Positions 32,538 to 41,254 of a DNA stretch of 64,000 nucleotides are shown in pieces. Made by a program: the position numbers and the translations under genes. The notes beneath the pieces were generated by a model. It saw only the letters and a list, made by a program, of their open reading frames with translations, was not told the origin of the DNA and made no database searches. How positions within the stretch are numbered: position 1 is the first letter of the stretch; each line of letters starts with the position of its first letter. Source of the stretch: an uncultured Roseburia sp. (GTDB lineage Bacteria; Bacillota; Clostridia; Lachnospirales; Lachnospiraceae); NCBI GenBank assembly GCA_900539115.1, contig UQAQ01000010.1:1-64000 (forward strand), in the 5' to 3' direction.

Positions 32538-35260
32538 TGCAGAAGATATTGAGAAAAAGGGTGCTTCGTGATCTGAAGAAAAATGCGTTCCGCTATGCGG
32601 CGCTGGGATGCCTGATCATTCTTTGTATGTATCTTATCATCTCCCTTGTGGGAGCGGGCGAGACGATCGTGCGTGGAGTGGAAGAAAGTGCAGAGGAAAA
32701 TCAGATGGAAGACGGACAGTTTACCTGTTTTGCCCCATTGTCCCAAAAAGATATGGAAAAGATCCGGAATAACAATGTGCAGCTGGAAAAGATGTTTTAT
32801 CTGGATTATACGGTAGGAGATACGACATTGCGTGTGTTTAAAGACCGCGAGTCTATCAATAAAGTGGTTGTCAGTGAAGGAAAAAAGGCAGAAAACGCGG
32901 ATGAACTGGTACTTGAAAAACGCTATGCCGCAAAAAATGAGGTGTCCCTCGGGGACGAAATTCAGTTGGGAGACCAGAGTTTTACTGTGGCAGGAATCGG
33001 TTCTTCGCCGGATTACGATGCTCCTTATAAAAATCTGTCGGATACGATCGTGGACAGTAAAAATTTTGGAACCGTGTTTGTGACAAAAGAAGCGTATGAT
33101 GATTTAAAGAAGGCAGGAAAGGCGGCCCAGTCGGAAGAATATCTGTATGCCTACCGCCTGCAAAAGGATATGACGGACGAAAAAGTGCGTGACCTGTTAA
33201 AGACCTTTAAGATCGATGAAGAGGCAGTTCAGGATGACTATTTTCAGGAATACTGGGACCGCACGGGGGGACAGCTCGATGACATGCAAAGTGGAGTCAA
33301 AGATCTAAAAAAAGGGGCCGAGGAGCTGTATCAGGGACTTCGTAAGCTGAATCGTTATAAAAACGATCTCAATATGGCACCAAAGACGATTTTTGACAAT
33401 GCGCTTGAACAGGCGCAGAAGTCATTGCAGGAAAATGGCTTTGATGTCACATTGACAGAAGACAATTTTGAGAGCGAGATCCGGAAAATCGTAGACGATA
33501 AAGATGGGGTGATGGCACTTACGTTGTCCGATGCGCTGGATGAATTGAAGGCGTTGAAGACGTATAAAGATAGTGTAGAAGAGTATACCGATGGTGTGCA
33601 GGAAGCCAAAGATGGAGCAGAAGAATTGAAAGAGGGCGTAAGTGACCTGAAAGAGGGAACCGATGACTACCTCGAGGATATCGACACCCGCCTTGCGAAT
33701 ATGGAAAGTTTTGTAAAATGCGACGAAAACATAAGAACACTTGCATCGGTGGATGACCAGCAGATCAATATTTCCGCCGGTGTCATATTCGGTGTGATCA
33801 TCCTCGTTTTGCTGGCCTATGTCATCTCTGTATTTGTCGTTCATAATATAGAAAAAGAAAGTTCGATTATTGGAACGCTGTATGCGCTCGGCGTGAGGAG
33901 AAGAGATCTGATGTTTCATTATCTGTCATTGCCGGTCATTATTACGACGGTGGCGGGAATCCTTGGATTTTTGGCAGGAATCAGTTCGCTGGGAATCCCG
34001 AGTCAGATGCAGGACTGCATTACCTATTATTCGGTGCCGCCGCTGGATGTGATCGTGCCGTCGTATTTAATCGTGTACGGAATTGTCATGCCGCCGATCG
34101 TGTCAACCATTGTCAATGCAATCGTAATCCGGAAAAAATTGTCGCATACAGCATTGTCACTCATGCGCAATGAGACGAAAAAACAACATATGAGTAAACT
34201 GCGTCTGCACGAGATGAAGTTTGAAAAAATGTTCCGTATCCGCCAGATGGTGCGCGAGGCAAGAGCAGGAATTACGGTGTTTTTTGGAATGTTTATCGCG
34301 CTTTTGTGCATGATGATCAGCTTGAACTGTTATGAACTGTGTGTACATGTGCGTGACAGCAACATTGCAGACACCAAATACGAATATATGTATACCCTCA
34401 AATACCCGGAAAAAGAAGTACCGCAAAAGGCAAGTCCGGCGTATGCGAAGACGTTGAAAAAGGAAATTTATGGGTATAACTGGGATGTGACGGTGCTCGG
34501 AATTGTGGAAGGAAATCCGTATTTTGACCTGACACTTACGAAGGGAAAAGGGACGGTTGTTGTCTCGTCCGCGATGGCACAGAAGTATGACTTGAAAGAG
34601 GGCGATACCTTCGTGCTCAACGACGAAGAAGAGGGCAATAAATATGCCTTTGAGGTAACAGGAATCTGCGAGTACGCGCCGGCATTTTATGTCTTTATGG
34701 ATCTCGAAAGTGCGAGAGATCTGTTTGGCGAGTCGGATGACTTTTACAATGTACTGTTTTCCGATGAAGCGCTGGATATCCCGGCAGGCCGGCTGTATGC
34801 GACAACAACGAAACAGGATATCGAAAAATCAGCGAGCATTTTTGTAAATCAGATGCAGAGCATGATCATCACGATCAATGTCGTGTCAACCTTAATCTTT
34901 ATCATCGTTATGTATCTGATGATGAAAGTCATGATTGACCGCTCCGCATACAGCATTTCGCTGATGAAAGTATTTGGATTCCGCGATAGGGAAGTACGAA
35001 AATTGTACCTGAATGGAAACTTTTATATCATTTTGGCAGGAACCGTGATCCACATCCCGCTTACGAAAGCCATTATGGATTTCTTGTATCCGAGATATAT
35101 GGTAAGCAATATTTCTACTGCGCTGGAGCTGTCATTTGAACCATGGCTGTATGTGGCGCTTGTCGTTCTCATCTTTGTCTGCTATTTTGCCATCAACCGT
35201 GTTCTGGTAGGCAGATTGAAGAAAATGATTCCGGCAGAAGTACTGAAAAATAGAGAATAA
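32537..35260 (+). CDS. ABC transporter permease with two FtsX-like domains
   Basis: 907 aa. One N-terminal membrane segment, a large extracellular part that contains a helical, coiled-coil-like region (about 240-385: YQGLRKLNRYKNDL, then LKEGVSDLKEGT), a first FtsX three-helix domain (about 415-555), a second extracellular domain and a second FtsX domain near the C-terminus (about 770-900). This 'long permease' form occurs in lipid- or peptide-handling ABC systems of Firmicutes. Translationally coupled to the ATPase gene. Repressed, with it, by the upstream TetR (inference from operators). Confidence 0.88.
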   Translation: MQKILRKRVLRDLKKNAFRYAALGCLIILCMYLIISLVGAGETIVRGVEESAEENQMEDGQFTCFAPLSQKDMEKIRNNNVQLEKMFYLDYTVGDTTLRVFKDRESINKVVVSEGKKAENADELVLEKRYAAKNEVSLGDEIQLGDQSFTVAGIGSSPDYDAPYKNLSDTIVDSKNFGTVFVTKEAYDDLKKAGKAAQSEEYLYAYRLQKDMTDEKVRDLLKTFKIDEEAVQDDYFQEYWDRTGGQLDDMQSGVKDLKKGAEELYQGLRKLNRYKNDLNMAPKTIFDNALEQAQKSLQENGFDVTLTEDNFESEIRKIVDDKDGVMALTLSDALDELKALKTYKDSVEEYTDGVQEAKDGAEELKEGVSDLKEGTDDYLEDIDTRLANMESFVKCDENIRTLASVDDQQINISAGVIFGVIILVLLAYVISVFVVHNIEKESSIIGTLYALGVRRRDLMFHYLSLPVIITTVAGILGFLAGISSLGIPSQMQDCITYYSVPPLDVIVPSYLIVYGIVMPPIVSTIVNAIVIRKKLSHTALSLMRNETKKQHMSKLRLHEMKFEKMFRIRQMVREARAGITVFFGMFIALLCMMISLNCYELCVHVRDSNIADTKYEYMYTLKYPEKEVPQKASPAYAKTLKKEIYGYNWDVTVLGIVEGNPYFDLTLTKGKGTVVVSSAMAQKYDLKEGDTFVLNDEEEGNKYAFEVTGICEYAPAFYVFMDLESARDLFGESDDFYNVLFSDEALDIPAGRLYATTTKQDIEKSASIFVNQMQSMIITINVVSTLIFIIVMYLMMKVMIDRSAYSISLMKVFGFRDREVRKLYLNGNFYIILAGTVIHIPLTKAIMDFLYPRYMVSNISTALELSFEPWLYVALVVLIFVCYFAINRVLVGRLKKMIPAEVLKNRE

Positions 35261-35265
35261 TTGTA

Positions 35266-35294
35266 TTGTAATCATTGCCTAAATATAGTATAAT
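35266..35294 (+). promoter_or_regulatory. Sigma-A promoter of the secreted Ig-domain gene
   Basis: TTGTAA, 17 bp, TATAAT, about 35 bp before the start codon. Confidence 0.82.
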
Positions 35295-35329
35295 CAAAAT
35301 ATAAAAAATATTTCACTTAGGAGGCAATG

Positions 35330-36631
35330 ATGAAAAAAGGAATGATGAAAAAAGGAATCATGAAAAAAGTATTCGGAGCATGTGCTCTTAGTTTCTGCCT
35401 GGGACTGTTTAGTTTTGCTCCGGCACAGGCAGCAGAGGACGGAACAACGACAGCGATCGTACTTTCCAAGTATTCGGATCTGGACACGAAAGCAGTTGAT
35501 GCGAATACCGGTATGATAATGGGAAGTTTTAAGGCAAAGACGGGAGCTGAACTGACAAAGAAAGTGGATGTTTACAAGATCGTGCTGCCACAGGATGGCT
35601 ATTACCGTATCAATCTTACAGGTGTATTTAAGGGAGATGAGGGAATTACTAATGATTACGATAACAATCAGGTGAAGTTCCAGCTTTGCTCTGATGCTGC
35701 CTGCATGAAACCGTTGACCAACATGACGACAGGCGGCTCTTCCAAGGATGCATTTAAAGAGTTGTCTGCAGGTACTTACTATGCAAAACTGGAAGATATT
35801 GTAAACAGCGAGAAACGTAGTGTGGACAGTACCTATGCGGTATCCTTTGGATATCTGCCGAAAGATACACAGTTTATCTCCGTTAGCAAAACGATTGATA
35901 AAGCCGCAAGAAAAGTGACACTTCAGGTTTCCGGACTAGATGCCAAGACCATCAAGATTAAATCCGGAAATAAAGGAACTTCCGGATGGGAACTTACCGG
36001 TATTCTTTGGGACGGCGACGATGAGATAAAAAATGGCGGAACTTATGATATTACGCAGCCGGGAAATAGTGGATACTATACAATCCGTATGACAGATACC
36101 TATGGACATGTATATGGTCTTCCGGTTGCTGTACCGGAGTTTGACACACCGGCAGCGCCTGTGATCCGTGAGTATGTATCGGGAACGAATAAAATTTCCG
36201 GAACGACAGTGCCGGAAGGAGTCATTACGGTGAAGGCGGGAAATGCTTCTTACACGACGGTGGCTGGCACTGACGGAGCGTGGAGTGTCGCTATAAAAAT
36301 GTTGAAAGTGAATACGGTTATCACGGCAGAGGTGACAAGTTCTTTTGGTGTAAAATGCCAGAATGCAGCAACCGTGAAAGTGGCAAATCGCCGCATCGCA
36401 TCTCCAAAGGTAAAACGTGTGAAGAAGAATGCGAAAAAGATTACGGGAACGGCAGTGAAAAAAGCAAAAGTATTTGCAAAAATCGGAAAGAAAACATACA
36501 AAGCAACCGTAAGTGCCAAAGGAAAATTTACGATTAAAGTAAAGAAAGTGAAAAAGGGCACAAGGATTAAAGTGTATGTAAAAGATGCTGCAGGAAATAC
36601 AAGTAAGACAGTTACTGTTAAAGCAAAATAA
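35330..36631 (+). CDS. Secreted protein with Ig-like domains and Lys-rich C-terminus
   Basis: 433 aa. The start region repeats ATGATGAAAAAAGGA in tandem, so starts at 35327, 35330, 35342 or 35345 are all possible; 35330 is 5 nt from AGGAGG. A signal peptide follows (GACALSFCLGLFSFAPAQA). Residues about 40-180 resemble a carbohydrate-binding-like or pre-peptidase beta domain (KVDVYKIVLPQDGYYRINLTG). The end has two bacterial Ig-like domains (about 280-350 and 360-433), the last with many Lys residues. No catalytic motif or sortase signal. Probably a wall-attached surface protein. The WYL regulator gene follows 15 bases later. Confidence 0.75.
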   Translation: MKKGMMKKGIMKKVFGACALSFCLGLFSFAPAQAAEDGTTTAIVLSKYSDLDTKAVDANTGMIMGSFKAKTGAELTKKVDVYKIVLPQDGYYRINLTGVFKGDEGITNDYDNNQVKFQLCSDAACMKPLTNMTTGGSSKDAFKELSAGTYYAKLEDIVNSEKRSVDSTYAVSFGYLPKDTQFISVSKTIDKAARKVTLQVSGLDAKTIKIKSGNKGTSGWELTGILWDGDDEIKNGGTYDITQPGNSGYYTIRMTDTYGHVYGLPVAVPEFDTPAAPVIREYVSGTNKISGTTVPEGVITVKAGNASYTTVAGTDGAWSVAIKMLKVNTVITAEVTSSFGVKCQNAATVKVANRRIASPKVKRVKKNAKKITGTAVKKAKVFAKIGKKTYKATVSAKGKFTIKVKKVKKGTRIKVYVKDAAGNTSKTVTVKAK

Positions 36632-36646
36632 TCAGGGAGAGAAACG

Positions 36647-37639
36647 ATGGCCAAAGGAGTAAATCAAAAACTAAAACTGCTATATCTCATGGATATTCTA
36701 TTGGAAAAGACGGATGAAAATCATGGGATTACGATGAATGAGATTATTTCATCGCTGGAAAGCTATGATGTTTCGGCAGAGCGGAAAAGTATCTATCGGG
36801 ATATCGAAGAATTGCAGCGGTATGGCCTGGATGTTCTCTCTTACAATAACGGGAGAGCGACGTACTATCATGTCGCCTCCCGTTTGTTTGAAATTGCGGA
36901 ATTGAAGCTTTTGGTAGATGCGGTTCAGTCGTCGAAATTTATCACGGAAAAGAAATCCCGGGAACTGATCAAGAAACTGGAAAGTTTTGCTAGCAAGTAT
37001 CAGGCACAGGATCTGCAGCGTCAGGTGTATGTGCAGGGGCGTGTGAAAACGATGAATGAGAGCATCTATTATAATGTGGATAAGATTCATCATGCGATAG
37101 AAAGAAATCATTCGATCACGTTTCAGTATTATCAATGGAATGTAAAAAAACAGATGGAACTGAAGCACGAGGGTGAACGGTATGAAATTTCGCCGTGGCA
37201 GCTCATGTGGGATGACGAAAATTATTATTTGATCGGATTTGACCACAAGGCGAGGTATATCAAACATTTTCGTGTGGACAAAATGCTTGACATCCAAATG
37301 TGCGATCATGAGCGTGAAGGCGAGGAAACCTTTGAAAAAGTCGATGCCGGAACCTATTCGAAAAAAGTATTTGGCATGTATGACGGAACGGAGACGGCGG
37401 TAAAATTAAAATGCCGCAATTCTCTTGTGGGGGTTATGATTGATCGTTTCGGGAAAAATGTTCCGCTGATTCCATTAGATGACGAGTATTTTCAAGTCAA
37501 TGTGACAGTGGCGGTCAGTCAGCAGTTTATCGGGTGGCTGATGGCGATAGGAACCGGAGTGACGGTGATCGAGCCGGAAGAAGTGAGAGAAAAAGTGATC
37601 GTGGCATGCGGGGAAATGCTTGCCTGTTATGCGCAATAA
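36647..37639 (+). CDS. WYL-domain transcriptional regulator (YafY-like)
   Basis: 330 aa. An N-terminal winged helix (KLKLLYLMDILLEKT, then AERKSIYRDIEELQRYGLDV) is followed by a WYL domain (about 135-225: ISPWQLMWDDENYYLIGFD) and a WCX-like C-terminus. WYL proteins bind small ligands or nucleic acid and often control stress or defence genes. GGGAG precedes the ATG. It shares an operon with the secreted Ig protein. Confidence 0.9.
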   Translation: MAKGVNQKLKLLYLMDILLEKTDENHGITMNEIISSLESYDVSAERKSIYRDIEELQRYGLDVLSYNNGRATYYHVASRLFEIAELKLLVDAVQSSKFITEKKSRELIKKLESFASKYQAQDLQRQVYVQGRVKTMNESIYYNVDKIHHAIERNHSITFQYYQWNVKKQMELKHEGERYEISPWQLMWDDENYYLIGFDHKARYIKHFRVDKMLDIQMCDHEREGEETFEKVDAGTYSKKVFGMYDGTETAVKLKCRNSLVGVMIDRFGKNVPLIPLDDEYFQVNVTVAVSQQFIGWLMAIGTGVTVIEPEEVREKVIVACGEMLACYAQ

Positions 37640-37674
37640 AAAAGTGTGGTCGTTTTTGCGTGACCACACTTTTT
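37638..37674. terminator. Bidirectional terminator between the WYL and MCP genes
   Basis: Stem arms AAAAGTGTGGTC and GACCACACTTTT with a 10-nt loop; A-run on the left, T-run on the right, so it can end transcripts from both sides. Confidence 0.88.
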
Positions 37675-37683
37675 AAAAATTCT

Positions 37684-38649
37684 TTATTTGTCTTTGATCA
37701 AATGAGGCAGCTGATCGACCATGTTAGCAAAGTCCTCAAACAAAGTTCCCTTTTTTGTGTCAGACTTATTGATCGCAGAAATACGATTGCTGACGTGGGA
37801 ATAACTGGTACGGCTGTTATTGATGTGATTTAACATTTTATCGACGCCCTGCTTGCTTTCAGAGACAGCGGAGTCGATGGCATTGTGTACATCCTCGATA
37901 CCGGTTACTTTCGCACTAATGCCATTAAAGATGTTGTGTGTACTGTCGACATTTTCGATGCTGCTGTGAAGCGCCTGCTTGGAATCATCCAAAGATTGGT
38001 TCAGGTTGGAAGTGCTCTTTTCCACATCAGCAATGCTGTTTTGAACATCATTAATCAAAATCTTGATCTGGTCGGCAAGTTCACGTACTTCATTGGCGAC
38101 AACGGCAAATCCGCGTCCCTGTTCTCCGGCACGTGCGGCTTCGATGGAAGCGTTCAATGCCAGCAGATTTGTCTGATTCGCGATCGCGGTGATACCATCG
38201 GTAGATTTGCGGATCTCGGAAACAGATTCCAACAGTTTTTCGAAAGTCTGATTCATTTCGTCAAAACGCTCGGTAACGGTATTGGAACTTTCTTTCAGAA
38301 CTTCCACCTGATTCTGAGCGGTACTTACGGATTCCTGAATTTCGGATTGTACAGTAGCAAATTCATCACTCGCGGTAACAATGCCCTCAAAGGAAGTATT
38401 CATTGCCTGGCACTGGCTCAAAAGCTCCTCATTTTCATCGGAAAGTGTCTGAATACTTGCCTCGATTTCCTGAATGCCCTTAAAGGTTTCCAGACCCTGA
38501 GTTACCAGCTCTTCATTTGTTACTTTCAGGTGATCAATCGTAAGAAGAATCGCTTCGGTATTATCGGACATAACAGGCTGTTCTACAGGAGTAGTGTTTT
38601 CCTTTTGAACCGAAGTATCTTTTGTTTTCTTTTTAAATAATGGTTTCAT
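37684..38649 (-). CDS. Soluble methyl-accepting chemotaxis protein
   Basis: 321 aa, no membrane segment or periplasmic domain. The conserved signalling tip is present (IANQTNLLALNASIEAARAG, then GFAVVANEVRELA). The signalling domain spans about 130-290, with coiled coil either side. It is cytoplasmic and should contact CheA/CheW. Start ATG 38649 has GGAGG 5 nt upstream. It is second in an operon with the FIST protein, which may supply its sensory input. Confidence 0.9.
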   Translation of the reverse strand: MKPLFKKKTKDTSVQKENTTPVEQPVMSDNTEAILLTIDHLKVTNEELVTQGLETFKGIQEIEASIQTLSDENEELLSQCQAMNTSFEGIVTASDEFATVQSEIQESVSTAQNQVEVLKESSNTVTERFDEMNQTFEKLLESVSEIRKSTDGITAIANQTNLLALNASIEAARAGEQGRGFAVVANEVRELADQIKILINDVQNSIADVEKSTSNLNQSLDDSKQALHSSIENVDSTHNIFNGISAKVTGIEDVHNAIDSAVSESKQGVDKMLNHINNSRTSYSHVSNRISAINKSDTKKGTLFEDFANMVDQLPHLIKDK

Positions 38650-38679
38650 AATGTCCTCCATTCTTATGCATAAATATGT

Positions 38680-39732
38680 TTAATCAAAGGTAATGCAGCA
38701 CATTGTCTGATTAATATGCTGTTTTTTATAATGTTCTCCAAGTCCGACGATACCAGCGTGGTCTGCCGTAGAGTTCATTTTTGTCAGGTAATTGTCCAGA
38801 TAATGCTCATCTTTGAAGAAGAGATAGCGGAACAGGCAGTTTACGGAAAGAATTCCCCTGATATCCGGGAGATCTTTCTTCATTTGCTGTAAGGTGTCCG
38901 AAATGATCTGGTTATAATCTCCGATTTCCATCAATGTCAGAATGTCAAGATTGTTTACCTGTTTGTAACATTCCAAAGCATTGTTTTTGATGTCCTTGAT
39001 CGAGATCAGATAAGTTTCGCTGCCGTAGACACGTCCCAGTGGATTTTTAAATGTCTGGGTAGCAACTTCTTCTTTTGAAATATGTAAAATGTCGCGGTAG
39101 AAATTTTCTGCCGGTCTGCCGTCTACTTCAATCAGAAGATTGCTTTCCGGATCGGTCTTTGTAGCAAGAAACTGCTCGCCGGTTGCGGTGTACAGATTTT
39201 CTTTGTAGGCACAGATCTTACCGGTTTTGTTGCGGAGAATCAAAAAGCCGCAGGCATCTTCGTAAATCTTTCCGTTGACGGCAACTTTTCCCCCATCGAC
39301 GGTTCCCCCGACCAGTGGAATCTTTTGGGCACCCAGCACCATATTGAGAGTGGTTACCAATTTTCCGTCATTTCCGGAACAAATGTCAAAGCATGCAGAA
39401 GTTCCGGAAACTGCATTTGTCTTTTCGATGGCTTTTTTCAAACGGCTGATATATTTTACCGGCATCGTGGATAGCTGTTCCATAACATCTGCTGCACAAT
39501 CTGTTCCGTACAGAGAAATGACAGTTACGCCCTGCTCGATCGTGTGAGTGCCGCCATAACTCATTGCAATGCCGCCGATGCTTGGAACTCCAGGAAAAGC
39601 CTTCTCTAATTCGGCAACATGGGATTCCAGTAATTCTGCTGTCGTCAAAAGAATCAAGGCATCCGGCTGTGTAATGTTTTCTGTAACTTTTGTCAAATTC
39701 CCTGAGGTGTCATAATGATACTGTAAATTCAT
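38680..39732 (-). CDS. FIST-domain sensory protein
   Basis: 350 aa, FIST_N (about 25-200: FPGVPSIGGIAMSYGG) and FIST_C (about 215-340). FIST domains are proposed to bind small ligands such as amino acids in signalling proteins. No output domain is present here, but the soluble MCP gene follows after 30 bases, so the two probably form one sensory unit. AAGGGGGT precedes the start codon. Confidence 0.88.
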   Translation of the reverse strand: MNLQYHYDTSGNLTKVTENITQPDALILLTTAELLESHVAELEKAFPGVPSIGGIAMSYGGTHTIEQGVTVISLYGTDCAADVMEQLSTMPVKYISRLKKAIEKTNAVSGTSACFDICSGNDGKLVTTLNMVLGAQKIPLVGGTVDGGKVAVNGKIYEDACGFLILRNKTGKICAYKENLYTATGEQFLATKTDPESNLLIEVDGRPAENFYRDILHISKEEVATQTFKNPLGRVYGSETYLISIKDIKNNALECYKQVNNLDILTLMEIGDYNQIISDTLQQMKKDLPDIRGILSVNCLFRYLFFKDEHYLDNYLTKMNSTADHAGIVGLGEHYKKQHINQTMCCITFD

Positions 39733-39760
39733 AAGTAAACCCCCTTTATTTTATATCATG

Positions 39761-39776
39761 GTAACGAAAGCGTTAC
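39761..39776 (-). promoter_or_regulatory. Palindrome upstream of the FIST-MCP operon (cre-like)
   Basis: GTAACG, AAAG, CGTTAC is a perfect inverted repeat 28 bp before the FIST start codon. CGAAAGCGTTACG inside it is close to the CcpA site consensus TGWAANCGNTNWCA. It may be a catabolite-control site or the operator of another regulator. Confidence 0.45.
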
Positions 39777-39836
39777 GTTAAATTCATATTACTATAATAA
39801 ATCAAAACGCGGCAGGAATCAAGGGGAAAAAAGTAA

Positions 39837-39865
39837 TTGCATGAAAGAAAAAGTTGCGATATAAT
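39837..39865 (+). promoter_or_regulatory. Sigma-A promoter of the 39907 Nudix gene
   Basis: TTGCAT, 17 bp, TATAAT, about 40 bp before the start codon. Confidence 0.8.
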
Positions 39866-39906
39866 CATTGCTGGAACATAATGACGAGGATGGAGGAAAA
39901 GAGACA

Positions 39907-40413
39907 ATGGAAAAAGTGGAATATTGGGACATTTATGACAAAAACAAACAGCGCACCGGCAGACAGATGAAGCGCAATGACTGGTGCTTAAAGGACGATG
40001 AGTATCATTTGACGGTGCTTGGTGTCGTAGCACATAAAGATGGAAGATTTTTGATCACCAAACGTGTTATGACGAAAAACTGGGCACCCGGCTGGTGGGA
40101 AGTATCCGGCGGGGCTGCGATGGCAGGAGAGGAGTCCAGAGAAGCGGTTCTCCGTGAAGTGAAAGAAGAGACAGGATTAGATGTGTCTGATTGGGAGGGT
40201 GGATACCAGTTTACCTATCATCGTGAAAATCCGGGGGAAGGCGATAATTATTTTGTGGATGTATATAAATTTATCGGAGAATTTTCCGAGGAGGATGTAC
40301 ACCCACAGGAAACTGAGACGGATGGGTTTATGCTTGCGACCAAAGAAGAGATCGAGGCGTTTGCAAAAGAAGGCGTGTTCCTTCATTACGATAGTATTAA
40401 AGAGGTGTTTTAA
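39907..40413 (+). CDS. Nudix hydrolase, isopentenyl-diphosphate-isomerase-like subgroup
   Basis: 168 aa. The Nudix box is complete: GAAMAGEESREAVLREVKEE followed by TGL (about residues 64-86). The N-terminal YWDIYDKNKQRTGRQMKRND segment is typical of a Nudix subgroup often annotated as NUDIX hydrolase or IPP-isomerase-like; the true substrate is unknown. ATG 39907 has GGAGG 10 nt upstream. The gene stands alone and is followed by a giant palindromic element that probably also terminates it. Confidence 0.88.
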   Translation: MEKVEYWDIYDKNKQRTGRQMKRNDWCLKDDEYHLTVLGVVAHKDGRFLITKRVMTKNWAPGWWEVSGGAAMAGEESREAVLREVKEETGLDVSDWEGGYQFTYHRENPGEGDNYFVDVYKFIGEFSEEDVHPQETETDGFMLATKEEIEAFAKEGVFLHYDSIKEVF

Positions 40414-40418
40414 AGGAG

Positions 40419-40570
40419 TTTAGATAGAAAAGGAGCTTTTTCTTTCTTCCCCGCGGGACCGTTTGCACTTAGCGGACACACGCAGCGGTGCGGGAGGGCA
40501 TAGGACGCCCTCTGCGCACCGGCGGTGTCCGAAATCCCACGGGAAGAGAAAAAAAGCTCTTTTTTCTAAA
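40419..40570. repeat. 150-bp nested palindrome after the Nudix gene
   Basis: The AT-rich outer arm from 40419 to 40458 (with AAAAGGAGCTTTTTCT and CTTCCC) pairs imperfectly with 40535-40570 (with GGGAAGAGAAAAAAAGCTC). A GC-rich core nests inside: CGGACAC (40473) with GTGTCCG (40525), then GGTGCG with CGCACC and GAGGGC with GCCCTC around the loop ATAGGAC. The right end carries CTCTTTTTTCT, so the whole element may serve as a terminator. The length and nested form suggest a palindromic mobile repeat or structured RNA. Confidence 0.82.
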
Positions 40571-40642
40571 TTAAACTGACTTTAAAATAAGATAAGAAGT
40601 GAGAGAAGAATTCTAAAATAATCATAAATTCAAATATTTCTG

Positions 40643-40670
40643 TTGACAGATGAATCCAAAAGAGTATAAT
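40643..40670 (+). promoter_or_regulatory. Sigma-A promoter of the marR-ABC operon
   Basis: TTGACA, 16 bp, TATAAT. Confidence 0.82.
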
Positions 40671-40673
40671 ATC

Positions 40674-40687
40674 ATTAGCATACTAAT
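40674..40687 (+). promoter_or_regulatory. Probable MarR operator
   Basis: ATTAG, CATA, CTAAT is a palindrome beginning 4 bp after the -10 box, followed by overlapping ATTAGCATA and ATACTAATTA half-sites up to about 40720. Placement at the transcription start suits repression by the MarR protein encoded next. Confidence 0.7.
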
Positions 40688-40766
40688 CATTAGCATATAA
40701 ATTATTAAAATACTAATTAAAAATCATAAGAACACAAGTTAATGAAAAACGAAGGGAGGCTTATGC

Positions 40767-41240
40767 GTGGAACCAAGAGGAAGATGCCATATGCGCATGG
40801 ATGCGGAGACGGTGATCCGGGAATCGAATCCGGTGAAACTGATTATGTTTATCAATCAGATTCACCGACGCAAGATTGAAAAACTGTTGGACGGAACCGG
40901 GCTTCACAGGGCACAGCACAGAATGCTGATGACGTTATCGGACTGTCCGGTTACATCACAGATTGAACTGGCGAATATACTGGAAGTGTCGGCGGCGACG
41001 GTGGCAGTTTCATTGAAAAAACTGGAAAAAGGCGGATACATTCAGAAAACTCAGCAGGAACAGGATTCCCGCGTGCGTTTTGTCGAACTGACGGAAAAGG
41101 GACGCGGCGTCGTTGAAGAGAGCAAAGAAATTTTTCATCAGATGGATGCAAAACTTCTGGAAGGATTTGACAAAGAGCAGCTGGAGGTGCTTCAAAGCTT
41201 ATTGGGGCAGATGTACCGTAATGCGAAGAATATAGAGTAA
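40767..41240 (+). CDS. MarR-family transcriptional regulator
   Basis: 157 aa with the MarR winged helix (VTSQIELANILEVSAATVAV, then LEKGGYIQKTQQEQDSRVRF). The start is uncertain. GTG 40767 lies 8 nt after GGGAGG. An ATG at 40763 in another frame gives only 37 codons. In-frame ATGs at 40791 and 40797 are alternatives. It precedes two ABC half-transporter genes by 14 bases and likely represses all three from the upstream palindromes. Confidence 0.88.
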   Translation: MEPRGRCHMRMDAETVIRESNPVKLIMFINQIHRRKIEKLLDGTGLHRAQHRMLMTLSDCPVTSQIELANILEVSAATVAVSLKKLEKGGYIQKTQQEQDSRVRFVELTEKGRGVVEESKEIFHQMDAKLLEGFDKEQLEVLQSLLGQMYRNAKNIE

Positions 41241-41254
41241 AAGGAGAACAGACC

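Noticed and set aside
40763..40876. 37-codon frame from ATG 40763 at the start of marR
   Set aside because: The ATG is close to the ribosome site but the peptide has no features; the MarR frame continues through it. Kept only as a note on start uncertainty.
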